Shown here: one piece after another, positions 22,373-33,473 of the stretch
Numbering within the stretch: position 1 is the first letter of the stretch
How the letters are laid out: every line of letters starts with the position of its first letter
Source: Armigeres subalbatus
Taxonomy: Eukaryota > Arthropoda > Insecta > Diptera > Culicidae
Reading direction: 5' to 3'
NCBI RefSeq assembly: GCF_024139115.2
Contig: NC_085140.1
Location: 333,185,953-333,249,952, forward strand
DNA: 64,000 bases
The notes under the pieces: model-generated
The model's database searches: none
Told to the model about the DNA's origin: nothing
Seen by the model: the letters and a program-made list of their open reading frames with translations, nothing else
Program-made: the position numbers and the translations under genes

Positions 22373-23165
22373 TTTCTTTCCGTCAGTCCCACTTTTATCT
22401 TTGCTTTCCGGTCCTGTTCAAGCTTCCGGCAATCCCTTCGTATGTGGTCGGCTTTGCCACAGTAGTGGCACACTTTCACTTTCGGTTTCTTCTCCTGTTC
22501 TTTGTTAGAAATCTTCAGTGCCTTTTCAACACCATCTCTGTCACAATATTTGTCCATGCGCTTCCGCCACTCATCCATCAACTTTCCTTTAACATAGTCC
22601 AATGTAAGGTCCGCCTCCGGGCGGCTCTTCAAAGCCGTGATTAAGCTATCATAGGAGTCATTTAAACTGGACAAAATGATCGCCACTAACCAATAATCCT
22701 TCAACGGATCGCCCATGCTGGCCATGCGATTATGCAGCTGCGTAATATCTGCTAGGTGATCAGCCATGTTCCATCCTCCGGAAGCTGCTTCCGGATGAGC
22801 CTTTTCAGAACATGAATCTTCGTAGCCAACGTCGATCGGGAGTGATGTCTCTTCAGTGACACCCACATCTCATGAGCTGATGTTGCCTTTATCACATGAC
22901 AGGTCTGATTATCTTCGATGGACAAACCGATCAACGCGCGCGCTTTACCGTCCTGGGTAATCCAGGCTGCGTCAGGTTCGGCTGGCTTCGGTTCATCGAC
23001 GACTTTCTTCAATCCGTCACGAATCAGCAGCAGATCGATGCGAAATCTCCATACTTCGTAATTAAAGTCGTTCAGCTTTTCCACTGCGAGGTTCATGTCG
23101 GCGGCCATTTGCTTTTTCACACTCCAAAGACGAATGTAAATGCCACGCCACTCCGACGAACTCAC
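22369..23165 (-). pseudogene. Copia gag, two frames
   Basis: N-terminal part 23165-22752 (UBN2-like: LNDFNYEVWRFRIDLLL, AHEMWVSLKRHH) and C-terminal part 22866-22369 with LSSLNDSYDSLITAL and zinc knuckle CHYCGKADHIRRDC (C-X2-C-X4-H-X4-C). A one-base shift near 22768 separates them. Gag and protease overlap by ATGA. Confidence 0.88.
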
Positions 23166-23243
23166 TGATTTCCCGGAAAAACGCGATTAAACAAGCTCAC
23201 GGCACGATTTTTACTTTTCCGCAGCACAACGCGAACGCGAAAC

Positions 23244-23256
23244 GGGGCCCATAACC
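23244..23256 (-). promoter_or_regulatory. Copia primer-binding site
   Basis: On the - strand reads GGTTATGGGCCCC, close to the internal initiator-tRNA-Met sequence used by Drosophila copia. It is 28 bases beyond the end of the shared LTR match, suggesting the true 5' LTR extends that far. Confidence 0.65.
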
Positions 23257-23284
23257 TTTTAAAGGAAGGTTCGGACGTGAAAAA

Positions 23285-23450
23285 TAATGAAAACAACGAT
23301 TACTTTTTCAGAAACTTTAATTTAGGTTTACGATTTAACAAAGATGTCTCGCGAATGAATTATAAGATTGAAAAAAAAAAAACACGCTCATAGCTAATAC
23401 ACAAAAATAGGTATTTATTATAGTGCGGCAAGTGTTGCCAATTTCTATTA
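23285..23450 (-). repeat. Copia LTR (5' LTR on - strand)
   Basis: Same as 18787-18948 except for four extra A in one run. Confidence 0.85.
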
Positions 23451-24065
23451 TATATCGCTGTATACTCTGAGGGAAAACTATGCTAACTGTGTTTCTACTG
23501 GTTGACCCCAAGTTCGTTTACGTGCAGTTTATACTCAATTAGTATAACCTCCGTATCCTCGCCACAAAATTATCATCTAAATATAAACCTTACCAAAACC
23601 AATTTAATGTCAACAATGAAGTTCAATATGATGTTTAGCAATTCAAGCTCAAAAAGTAACGGTAATTGCTTTAAATTGAGATTCGATTATCGAACGATTC
23701 TTACTTGCGCACGAGTTTTTGTCAATTTGGATTAGTTATGGCGTGAAAATAGTGTTCATCCTCGAATTTTTGAAAATTTGATTTTTCCAATCCATGACGA
23801 TGATACTCTTATGCCCAGGGAAGTCGAGGAAATTTCCATCCCGAAAATCAGCGTTGACCAATCGGCATACAGTGGCTAGAAGCGACTAGCATTAAAGGAA
23901 CGTGATGCGATTTTTTCGAATATTTTGCATTAAATTTAGAAAATATTAAGTTTCTATACTAGGTCAATTGGTTTGCAGAAATTGAACATTTTTTGAATGC
24001 TTTTTCTTGAAATCACCTAGTAAAGAACTAGCTATGAAATCAGTCAAATTTGCATTGCAGGTGTA
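23451..24065. other. No gene seen
   Basis: Non-coding sequence between the copia and Tc1-like elements. Confidence 0.4.
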
Positions 24066-24067
24066 TA

Positions 24068-25772
24068 CAGTGAGTCCAAAAAGTATTCGTCTAGCTGTGT
24101 GTTTTCTAGAAAATGTCAAAGATAGAATCTAGTAAGCTCAAAAAAATAAAACTATCGATTACATTGTGTAGTAAATTAATCAATTCATCTTTATTGTTTA
24201 AAATCAAACAGAAAAATAAAACAATAACAAAAACAAAGGTAACAAAACATAACAATTAATTAAATACGGGCTCAAAAAGTATTCGTTTAGTCAGGTTTAG
24301 CGCGCTTTTGAAACGAAAACAGGAGTTGTAGAATGGAATTCAATATTTCGTTGGATGCCCCTGTGTATCTATGACGGGCTATAGTTCTTGTGGCATGGAA
24401 CTGACCAAATCAGCCGTAATGGAGGCCGGAATATTCTTCCATTTTTCTTTCAACACTAATTTCAATTCGTTGTTGCTCGAAATATAACTTTCACGAATTT
24501 CACGAAAAGTTTGTCGTCCAAAACCTTCCAATGGAGTTAAATTGGATATATATCTGGGATCTGAGGAGGCGTTTTGAGTTGATTGGGGTATTATAGAGTA
24601 GCTACAGATTGGTACTCTGGGCTGTGTGCTTGAGGTAATTATCACCCCGTAAGATGTATGTTCCCTGTAAGCCCAATTTCTCAGCACTGGCGTTCAAATT
24701 TTCTTTCAAAATGCGGATGAACATTTAGTGATACATAATTCCTTCAATAATGTGAAATTTTCCCACACCGGTTGCGCTCAAGCACCTCAGAGACCATGAC
24801 GGAGCCCCCACCATGCTTTACTGCTCAAAAGAGATTCTGCGGCTGTATCTCAATTTTCCTTTTCCACCATACCATACATCGGCCATTTGATCCAAATATG
24901 CTGTACTTGCTTTCGTCAGATAACATGACTTGTTTCCGAAAGTCATCCTTCTTCCAGCGATATTTTTAGCGGAAATCAAGCTGTTTTTGATAATTTGATG
25001 GCTCACTTGAATTTTCTTCCGTGATACTCGCCCATTATACCCATACTTTTCACAGGTATTTCTGTTCGTATTGGTTCATATCTGAGGACTTCTTCTCTCC
25101 AACTCACTTGCATATATGGGTGAACTCGTTTTTAAGGATTTTGTTTATTTTCCGCACAATGAATCGCTCATCATCATCAGTTTACCATCGCTGACGACCA
25201 CTCTGTTATTTGTTTTGATAGACTTTTGTGGCGCTGATGCGATCAATCACCAATTAAATGGTTGAATTCTTGCTACCCTTGGTATACCCACATTTCTTGC
25301 AAAGTCATAAGTCAACTTGCACTAATTATGCAGGCGTAGAATAAGTTTTTTTTTTCATTTGCACTCATCTTTTTACTTTTCCCACCCATGGTGCTTCTAT
25401 TTCCCGCGCCAAGTTCAAACAAAACAAAAACATTATTTGATCTGTCATTGAATATTGACAAAAATGTTGCTAGACATCACTAGAGTGTGCTAGTGTAACT
25501 ACATGCGAATAGAACTATTATATTCGTGTTTCACTCGATTATTTTCTGAATAGACGAATACTTTTTGTGCAAGCGGAATTGACGAAATTTAGATATTCTC
25601 TACATACCAGAAAAAGTAATTGAAATTTCTATCTGTTTTTGAATAATAATCATGTGTTGATAAGTTTTCTACCAAATTTAGAAGAAAGTTTTTTGATCTC
25701 ACTTCTATCACGCCTAAGTTTTACATTTTACTAAAGAATATGTAGCTAGACGAATACTTTTTGGACCCACTG
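24068..25772 (-). mobile_element. Tc1-like transposon, IR/DR type, inactive
   Basis: 1705 bp, TA on both sides (24066-24067, 25773-25774). Outer ends CAGTGAGTCCAAAAAGTATT and its complement. The core AAAAAGTATTCGT recurs about 200 bases inside each end (24274-24287 and 25554-25567, opposite orientation). This gives two transposase-binding-like sites per end, as in IR/DR Tc1 elements. A broken transposase lies between. Confidence 0.88.
24340..25380 (-). pseudogene. Tc1-like transposase, frameshifted
   Basis: On the - strand, fragments in several frames show SDESKY (one catalytic Asp, near 24915), WWKRKIEIQPQN and KHGGGSVMV (24800-24890), GDNYLKHTA (second catalytic Asp, near 24640) and a C-terminal W-K-N-I-P / LVSSMPQEL block (24385-24450). 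Multiple stops and frame changes; the third acidic residue is not intact. No start codon can be fixed. Confidence 0.8.
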
Positions 25773-25848
25773 TAGAAGTGTAAGTCCTGTCGTCGAGGAG
25801 AGGTTGCAAATATGCTGCGATGGTCAGAAATCCCAGAAAAAGTGGATA

Positions 25849-27360
25849 CTGTAATCCGGGGGAACATTGATCATTTTTTTAATTGTTTTGTAAATATTTC
25901 CCCCATAAGTGAAATCATAGCTTTTTTGATATTTTTAAAACGAGTATTGCTACGTGTAAAACGTAAAAGGCTGTTGTTCTTGATTATTTGATAATTTTAA
26001 ACTTGTTTTAAAAATGTTTTTCGTCGAGTTTTTTGATTTTTCAACATGGGGTAACTTTGATCAATCATTCATCTATAGAGAAAGCGTATGCAAACGCCAA
26101 GGCTCTATAAACCGTAATCAATCCAATAATGACAATGATTTTATTCGAATCCGCACTAATACTAATAAAGTTTTGAACTAAATTCAATATTGTGGGGCTA
26201 TTTGCCGACTTACCTCCATCCTTACATATTCATTACATTTTCATATAATTTTTTCACTTATCCAAATTAAAAATCATCGAGGAATTGCTGGAAAAACGGT
26301 GAAAACTGCTTTTTTTTTCCTAGGCCGGCATTCACATTTTTATCGAACGCATACTAACTCCGATCGTTCGGAGCAAACACATACACACGCACTTGATTTT
26401 TCACTTGATCTTTTCCCACTGTTTCCATGATTTTATCACTCCTAAAACATATTCACTAAGTGAGTTTCACATTTTTCTTCAACCTTGACTACCAATTAGT
26501 TTACTTCACGTCCAAAAACTGTTTTCCAAAAATCGAAGTGAGAAGCAAATTTGACGACCGTATTGTGAATGCTATAAAATGCGGAAGACTCAAATTCACT
26601 ACCCGAGTAGCCCAACTCACACTGATTTGGTTGCAGCAACTCAAATGTGACCAAATTTGGTTACATACGAGTTACAGTAACTTCTCTGCAACAAGTGTGC
26701 TACTTGGCAATAAGTAAAATTGTGGGTACAAAATCTACGCGATGCAACTTCATTCAATCCGAACAATACAACGTATACGCAAACAAAGGTGTGCATACAC
26801 AAGAAAATAATCATCTCTTCTCCGTTGCCAGATTTATTTATTGGAAAAAAATATTTCTGTTTGTCGGATTGAACAAATAAACCAGAATTTAATATTTAAA
26901 CATGTTATGTAAGCTTCTGTTACATTCCAAGTGGTGTATAAAAAAAAATTAAACCGGTAAATACCCCTATATTTGATACACCGTGAACATGTGTTATGAT
27001 ATAAAATAAACATTTCGTTAAGTCTGGCAACATTATTATGATACCTATGATTGCTTATCTCATAACCATAGGTACGAGCTTAATTGTTTTGTTATTATAC
27101 TTGTTTTGAGTGCTTTTTTGGTAGCTTGCTGTGAGCTGTGAGGCTGTGAGTTCAAAAAATTAATGTTGATTTTATTGTTCAAATTTTGGCGAAAAATAAA
27201 TGCAAATTCATCCGAAAATTATATCATTCAGCAGCTAATTTAGTCAAGATTAAGATACCTAACTCACAATAAGTAATTGTGGTAGCAGGAAATAATATTT
27301 TATTCATTTCTTGTAAATGGTGACACTGATCAATGTTACCCCGCTGACCCCGGGTTACGG
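25849..27360. mobile_element. Non-autonomous DNA element with CCGGGG ends
   Basis: 1512 bp between TA pairs (25847-25848, 27361-27362). Left end CTGTAATCCGGGGGAACATT; the right end reads, inverted, CCGTAACCCGGGGTCAGCGG and then AACATTGATC. Single ends of the same family occur at 29643-29670 and 57222-57320. No transposase ORF inside. Confidence 0.65.
26590..26710. mobile_element. Short dispersed repeat, second copy
   Basis: Similar to 12782-12890 (see there); lies inside the CCGGGG-ended element. Confidence 0.4.
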
Positions 27361-27365
27361 TACAT

Positions 27366-27500
27366 TCTGAGCATGAGCATGAGCATGATTGACCGCCCAC
27401 GGTTGCTACTCCGTTATTGCCAGGTCAGCTGAAATTACACAAAGAACCAACAGATGATGTTTGGGGCTAACATCTTCCTCAATGTGTAAAATCTGGTGAC
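27366..27500 (-). mobile_element. SINE 3' fragment, inverted
   Basis: (GAGCAT)n then GATTGACCGCCC..GTTGCTACTCCGTTATTGCCAGGTCAGCTG, the reverse complement of the 3' part of the SINE at 64-683 with substitutions. Confidence 0.65.
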
Positions 27501-30364
27501 CCAAAATCAAGCAATACCAGCGTCGGCCGTGTCCGAATGCAGGTCAATTGGGGAATAGGTAGGAAAATGATGACGTGATACTCGCTTTGATGGAAGCCGA
27601 CGAGTCATCTGTACTTCTACGAGAAATCACTGGGATGTTGGATATATCGGGTAGGAAGTGTAGCAGGGTTCGTTTTGGTAAACGGTTTGCCGTGTGTAAT
27701 GTGTAGTTTGATGAACATAATTGAATGCGCACTAGTTAATCGATTTATCGACCGCACGTAGCAGAACAAAATATTTCGATGATCGTGCGATCACTCTGCG
27801 TTCTATTACAAACACGATAGAATACGCGCTATTTTTTATTTGTTAGTTAATTTAATTACCCGCACAACGCAGAGTCAAATATATCAATGACCGCGCGATC
27901 GTTCTGTTTATTAGAGGAAACCCGATCGGACGCGCACTAATGTTTCATTTGCTAATTAATTTATTCACTCACACAAAACACAACAAAATTATTCGAAGAT
28001 CTTATGATCGTTCTGTATTTGTGAATTAATTGATCGTGGGATCAATCTGCGCACCAGAAGTTCCTACTATTACATTGATAGTTCAATATGTTTAAATATA
28101 ATCTCTGAAAAGAAAGACTGGCCTGCAATATTTTCAACATATAAATCACGGTATGAAAACGTACACTCGATTTTTATGCAGCATAGAAATGTAGTAAATC
28201 GCCAGTATGTTGAGAACTATTATCCTACCGTATATTTGTCATGTCATGTTCTACTCTGTTTTTCAAAAAAATAAAAAAACAATTTGATATATTGGTTTAA
28301 AAGTGATTTTTTTAAAGAATATTAATAAAGAAAATTAGCATTTCTTAATAGGGAACAACAAGCTCTGATTTTTTCTTGTATATCAGTTAATGTATGGATT
28401 TATAGAATTGCCTATGGAATTCACTACCGGTTTGTATAAAAAACAAGAATTTTTGTGTTCAGGCGCTGTAAAGAGTATTTTAATTAGTCATTAATTGAGC
28501 GTTTTAGCATTTCAAAGCGTTTCATCAGATATTATGATAAGTGATGCTTTCCTGTATCGTAAAAATATGTAGCATTAAAAGGACAGTAGTCAAATCTTTA
28601 TTTTAATTTCTGGCCACCTGCTTTTTGGATTGACCTAATTTGATTCCTGTTTGAAAAATGTTTGAAAATGTATTTACAGAGCCCGACGATTGCTCTAGAG
28701 ACTTTTTTCAGGAAATATGGAAGGAAGCATAAATCGAAACTAACTCTGACAATACGCTGTATTTTTCTCCTATCGTTAGAAGAGTTATAACACTACTCTA
28801 CCAAATTCTATTCTCCGATGACGTATATCTACCTTAACACAAACATGCTGTTCTTAGTGCTTTATATCTGACTCAAATTTAATCGAATCAGGTACGGCAC
28901 AATGAAGACGGTTCCATTGTTGAGGCCAAAACACGCATCCGCATAGTCACTATCAAGTATATGCACTCAATCTCATGAACTTCACACGAATTATGAACAT
29001 GTACATGAAATCGATTGGCACACAAATCAAACAATTATAAAAGCGAGATAGTGTCAATAACTTATAGCGATAGTGAAAAATGAGAGATATGTCATTTTGT
29101 CAAATGTTTTTTACAAACTTTGAATCACAGGCAAAAAATATGTAACTTCTTCCCCGGAACTATACAAAAAAGGCTAGATAGAAATCAGTAATATGATTAT
29201 AGATACATAGACGACAACAAAGAAATACATCGATAATATGAATATATATAAAATGTAAGGAAATGAAATTATACTTAATGATCTCCAAGGAAAAACAGCA
29301 AGTGCCCGGGAATTGGAACTTGTTACAGATGTTTTGGGAAAAGTCCGCACACCAATGTGATTTCGAAGGCTTTCCCGGGCACGGTCCGCACGATGTCCAG
29401 AAAGGGCTCGATCAAACTCTGTCGCCATACATCACTCTTGGTTTGAACAGCACTTTGAACTCACTTCATTAAAACCTCCGTATGGGCATGACTTTTTCCA
29501 GACCTGTCTCCGATCCATTCTTGAAAACTGAATTGTTAGTTTTTGAAAACTTGATAGAAATGGCCGAATGTAAATTAGGGAAAAAAGTTGACAACAGAGT
29601 CAATAATACGTCTGCTGTAATTCATGGCCTGCTCCGATTCTCAATGTTCCCCCGGAATACGGTACATTCTAAAAGTATTGCAGTTTGCGTTGAGTTCGCC
29701 AAATGCACGAAGTTGCAGCAAACATGCAAAAGATCTTGCATACAGTGTTGCTGGCTATTTTATCTTTTAAGAAGATTATGTTATAATTGAAGTCGTTATG
29801 ATTTGTCATTCTATTTAAGCAAAATATAATGAGCTCTTACTCCACATTTAAGATATTGTGATAGAAAGTTATTTTTTTACAGGAAAGTATCATAAAACTA
29901 ATAAATAGTGTGCCAATGTTTGACATACTTCCCCTGAAAAATAAGTAAAATATGATAGCACCACTGCTCTGATGTACACATCAAGCTAAAACTAACGTGA
30001 ATACAATGAATAAAACGCCTAAAACAGACGAATCAGCATGAATTTTGACAGCTCGTTCCTGTGCAAGTTGCTTGCAGTTTGTCTGCAATGCTAATTTTAT
30101 TTGCAAATCGCAATATTAATAATTTTGATCATTACCAGTGTGGTTCAAAAATCAAATGAATTTTGAACATGAAAATTAAAAAAAAAATCCATAAAAAAAT
30201 TGAATTGTGTATTTTTTTCAGTGGAACATTTTGATTTTTTATGGAAATTTTTTCTTTTATTATTGCAATTTTTGTTTTCTAAAGTGCTATTTTTTTTACT
30301 TCGAGGAATTTTTTTTATTGTTTATGGAAATTTGGCATTATTTTCGGACATTTTATATTTAGGC
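27501..30364. other. No gene seen
   Basis: AT-rich sequence. 27740-28060 holds irregular CGATCGTGCGATC/ACGCGCACTA phrases repeated about four times. 29643-29670 is a CCGGGG-type transposon end. Short ORFs around 29263-29790 show no domain. Confidence 0.4.
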
Positions 30365-30366
30365 TA

Positions 30367-30850
30367 GATGTACCAGTTGTGGCTATAGCACCAGTTGTCG
30401 CACTAGTGCTTTATATGCCAAATGGCCAATCAAATCACCGCAAACCAAGTTCATATCGATAAAGCATATTCATATGATACGATAACTCCTTTGATTTCCT
30501 CCAAAACAAGCAAAGCATTATTGTAAAAATAGATTTTGCTTAATTTTTGACGTCCTTTGCACCAGTTGTCGCACTAGTGGTCCCAATTTGGCCAGTCCCA
30601 TAAGAAAACAATGGGATTTGCCAAATAAGGAACCAAAATTAAGAATAGTGCCATAACTGGTGCATGCGTTCCTATTATGGATAAATCAATTTTGAGGATA
30701 ATAACAATTTTTATTGTGGTTTTCACAGCTGTTCTAAGGAGCAAGAAGTAAAACCTTTCGCTTGATATATAAAGTCAACCCACCTAACTTTTACTTATTT
30801 TTTAAAAAAATAGTTGTTCTTAGGTATGGCGACAATTGGTACACCCACCC
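30367..30850 (+). mobile_element. TA-flanked MITE (family C), second copy
   Basis: 484 bp between TA pairs (30365-30366, 30851-30852). Left end GATGTACCAGTTGTGGCTAT; right end, inverted, GGGTGGGTGTACCAATTGTC, an imperfect inverted repeat. Internal CACCAGTTGTCGCACTAGT occurs twice. Matches 2627-3213 and 8394-8530. Confidence 0.7.
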
Positions 30851-30877
30851 TATTTATTGCTTATACTCTGTTTTTGT

Positions 30878-31510
30878 GGTCTTCGTGGCCGTGCGGTTAG
30901 CGACGACAATCGTCTACACGCATGGGTTATAGAGCGTGGGTTCGATTCCCGCCCCGGTAAGGAGAAAAGTCTTCGTGATCGAAAAATTCTCCACCGGTCC
31001 ACTGGGTGTTAGGGGAGAACGGTCCAAAATGCACTCCTTAAGCTTTTACGATGTCTTCGCCCATATAAACCAACCATTTCAACGTATAGGTGCAAAATTT
31101 ACAAACCCAGCTACATTTCACAAGGATCTCCTATTCAAAACAATAAGGTTTTCATGACTTTCTAACGCATTTAAAAAATGTTTAAAAATACGCCTGGGCA
31201 AAATGCCCGAACGGTGGTCTAAAATGACTCAATTGTATATAAATTGATGGGGATTTTGCTAAATTTTTCCAATGGAGCTTAATGATGGATAACTAATTAT
31301 AAATTGTATGGTAATATTCGTTCAGGAATGTACTACAACAGATTATATGAGTGATTTTATTAATGAGGCCATTTTGCCCCAGGGGTGCATTTTGGACCGT
31401 TCATCCCTACGTGTCCTGTCCGTTGTCTAGGTGTTAAGTGCTCAGTCTGTACGACCTCTGATGTTCCTGTCTTTGTAATTTTGCTGCCCTTTGGTGTTGG
31501 GTAAATGTTA
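30878..31510 (+). mobile_element. Feilai-like tRNA-derived SINE, split by a MITE
   Basis: The head GTGGCCGTGCGGTTAGCGAC and B box GTTCGATTC (30940-30948) resemble a Leu/Ser tRNA. The body has CCACTGGGTGTTA, then continues at 31408 with CGTGTCCTGTCCG and CAGTCTGTACGACCTCTGA. The name Feilai is from memory of Aedes SINEs. Exact ends not fixed. Confidence 0.65.
31012..31407. mobile_element. MITE with TA duplication inside SINE
   Basis: 396 bp. Ends GGGGAGAACGGTCCAAAATG and its near complement; TA at 31010-31011 and 31408-31409. Removal restores the SINE consensus GGGTGTTACGTGTCC. TA duplication suggests Tc1/mariner relatives. Confidence 0.85.
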
Positions 31511-31513
31511 GAC

Positions 31514-31570
31514 TATGGGTTCCCAAACTGTGGGTAGCGTGATGATCAATAGTGGGTCGCGAAAAACAAA
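31514..31570. mobile_element. hAT-like terminal fragment, left
   Basis: TATGGGTTCCCAAACTGTGG followed by AGTGGGTCGCG, resembling the widespread hAT end CAGNGGTTCCCAAAC. A possible partner end lies at 36660-36737. No 8-bp duplication seen. Confidence 0.4.
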
Positions 31571-32313
31571 TCGTGATTCATATTTTTGTTACTATTTTGT
31601 CCCACTAATCTATACCAGCTTTTAGATTTGGATCTAAGTAATGATTGGATGATTAGAGAACAACAAACTTTACAAGGCCAATGGCCTATTTTTGATTTAC
31701 GATATTTGGACTAACAGAATGAAGTCCAATAGAATCAAAATCTAACACAAATCCAACCCAAAACTAATTCAAATTAAATCAAAATTCAATTCAAATCTAA
31801 CCCAAATCTAATCATACCTAAATCCATCTAAATCAAATTCAAATCCAATCCAAACCCAATCCAATCCAAATAGAAAAGAAAAAACCCTGATTAATCCACC
31901 TATCGGTGATGGTGCCTTTATCGTGTAAATAAAAATAGTATTTTGGCTATAGCTTCCAAACCCATAGTATGATCTGACTATTTTCCAATAGGAAACAATG
32001 GGACAGAATTGTGCGTCGAAATCAACTTGTTGCAAGCAAATCGGTTGAAATGAGTGACATTTTTTTGAAATGGTATTTGGCCATAACTTCCGAGCCCATA
32101 GTCCGATCTGGCCAATTTTCAATAGGAAACAATAAGACATGATTTTGTGTCGAATGCAACTTGCAAGCAAATCGGTACATTTTTTGGGTGGCATACACGC
32201 ACACACACATCACCTAAATTCGTCGAGCTGAGTCGATCGGTATAAAATACTATGGGTCTCCGGGCCTTCTATAAAAAGTTGGTTTTTGGAGCGATCATAT
32301 AGTCTTTACGTAT

Positions 32314-33473
32314 TATATTATTATTTAATCAGACTAAGGCCGAAGTGGCCTGTGCGGTATATAAGAGTCTTCTCCATTCGGCTCGGTCCATGGCTACACG
32401 TCGCCAACCACGCAGTCTACGGAGGGTCCGCAAGTCATCTTCCACCTGATCGATCCACCTTGCCCGCTGCGCACCTCGCCTTCTTGTGCCCGTCGGATCG
32501 TTGTCGAGAACCATTTTCACCGGCTTACTGTCCGACATTCTGGCTACGTGCCCGGCCCATCGCAGTCGTCCGATTTTCGCGGTGTGAACGATGGATGGTT
32601 CTCCCAACAGCTGATGCAATTCGTGGTTCATTCGCCTCCTCCACGTACCGTCCGCCATCTGCACCCCACCATAGATGGTACGCAGCACTTTCCTTTCGAA
32701 AACTCAAGTGCGCGTTGGTCCTCCACGAGCATCGTCCAGGTCTCGTGTCCGTAGAGGACTACCGGTCTAATTAGCGTTTTGTAGATTGTCAGTTTGGTAC
32801 GGCGGCGAACTCTATTCGATCGGAGCGTCTTGCGGAGTCCAAAGTACGTACGATTTCCAGCCACTATGCGTCTCCGAATTTCTCTGCTGGTGTCATTTTC
32901 GGCAGTCACCAGTGAGCCCAAGTACACAAATTCTTCTACCACCTCGATTTCGTCACCACCGATGCAAACTCGCGGTGGGTGGCTCACATTGTCTTCTCTT
33001 GAACCTCTTCCTATCATGTACTTCGTCTTCGACGTGTTGATGACTAGTCCGACCCGCTTAGCTTCCCTCTTCAGTCTGATGTAGGCTTCCTCCATCTTCT
33101 CAAAGTTACGTGCCATAATATCTATGTCGTCGGCGAAACCAAATAGCTGGACGGACTTATTGAAAATTGTACCACTCGTGTTAATCCCTGCTCTTCGTAT
33201 TACCCCTTCCAAAGCGATGTTGAATAGCAAACACGAAAGACCATCACCTTGCCGTAACCCTCTGCGGGTTTCGAAGGGACTCGAGAATGCCCCTGAAACT
33301 CGAACTACGCACATCACCCGATCCATCGCCGCTTTGATCAACCGTGTCAGTTTATCCGGAAAACCGTGTTCGTGCATTAGCTGCCATAGCTGGTCCCGAT
33401 CGATTGTATCATATGCGGCTTTGAAGTCGATGAATAGATGATGTGTGGGCACGTTGTATTCGCGGCACGTATT
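32314..33473 (-). pseudogene. RTE-clade LINE, 5'-truncated RT and C-terminal part
   Basis: On the - strand, RT motifs FIDFKAAYDTIDR (motif A), GLRQGDGLSCLLFN (motif B), the catalytic FADDIDIMA, and YLGSLVTAEND, then after a frameshift near 32700 the RTE-type tail RLRWAGHVARM and RGAQRARWID. Truncated before the RT core, ending 3' in a TTATTATATTA-type tail. TTACGTAT precedes it (32306-32313) and recurs at 36522-36529, an 8-bp target duplication spanning it plus the element at its 5' side. The same family is at 61483-61709 and 61838-64000, where the corresponding RT segment is almost identical. Confidence 0.88.

Larger units (their letters stand above)
18787..23450 (-). mobile_element. Ty1/copia retrotransposon, LTRs nearly identical, frames broken
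   Basis: A 4.66-kb element on the - strand with gag, protease, integrase, RT and RNase H in copia order. The shared LTR sequence is 162 and 166 bases and differs only in an A-run (8 versus 12). No clear target duplication. The pol and gag frames carry several single-base breaks, and the integrase holds a MITE. Near-identical LTRs suggest recent insertion, while the frameshifts suggest mobilisation in trans or assembly indels. Confidence 0.9.

Noticed and set aside
29174..29790. Overlapping ORFs that might be a processed pseudogene
   Set aside because: A faint resemblance to a cellular protein could not be supported by any motif.
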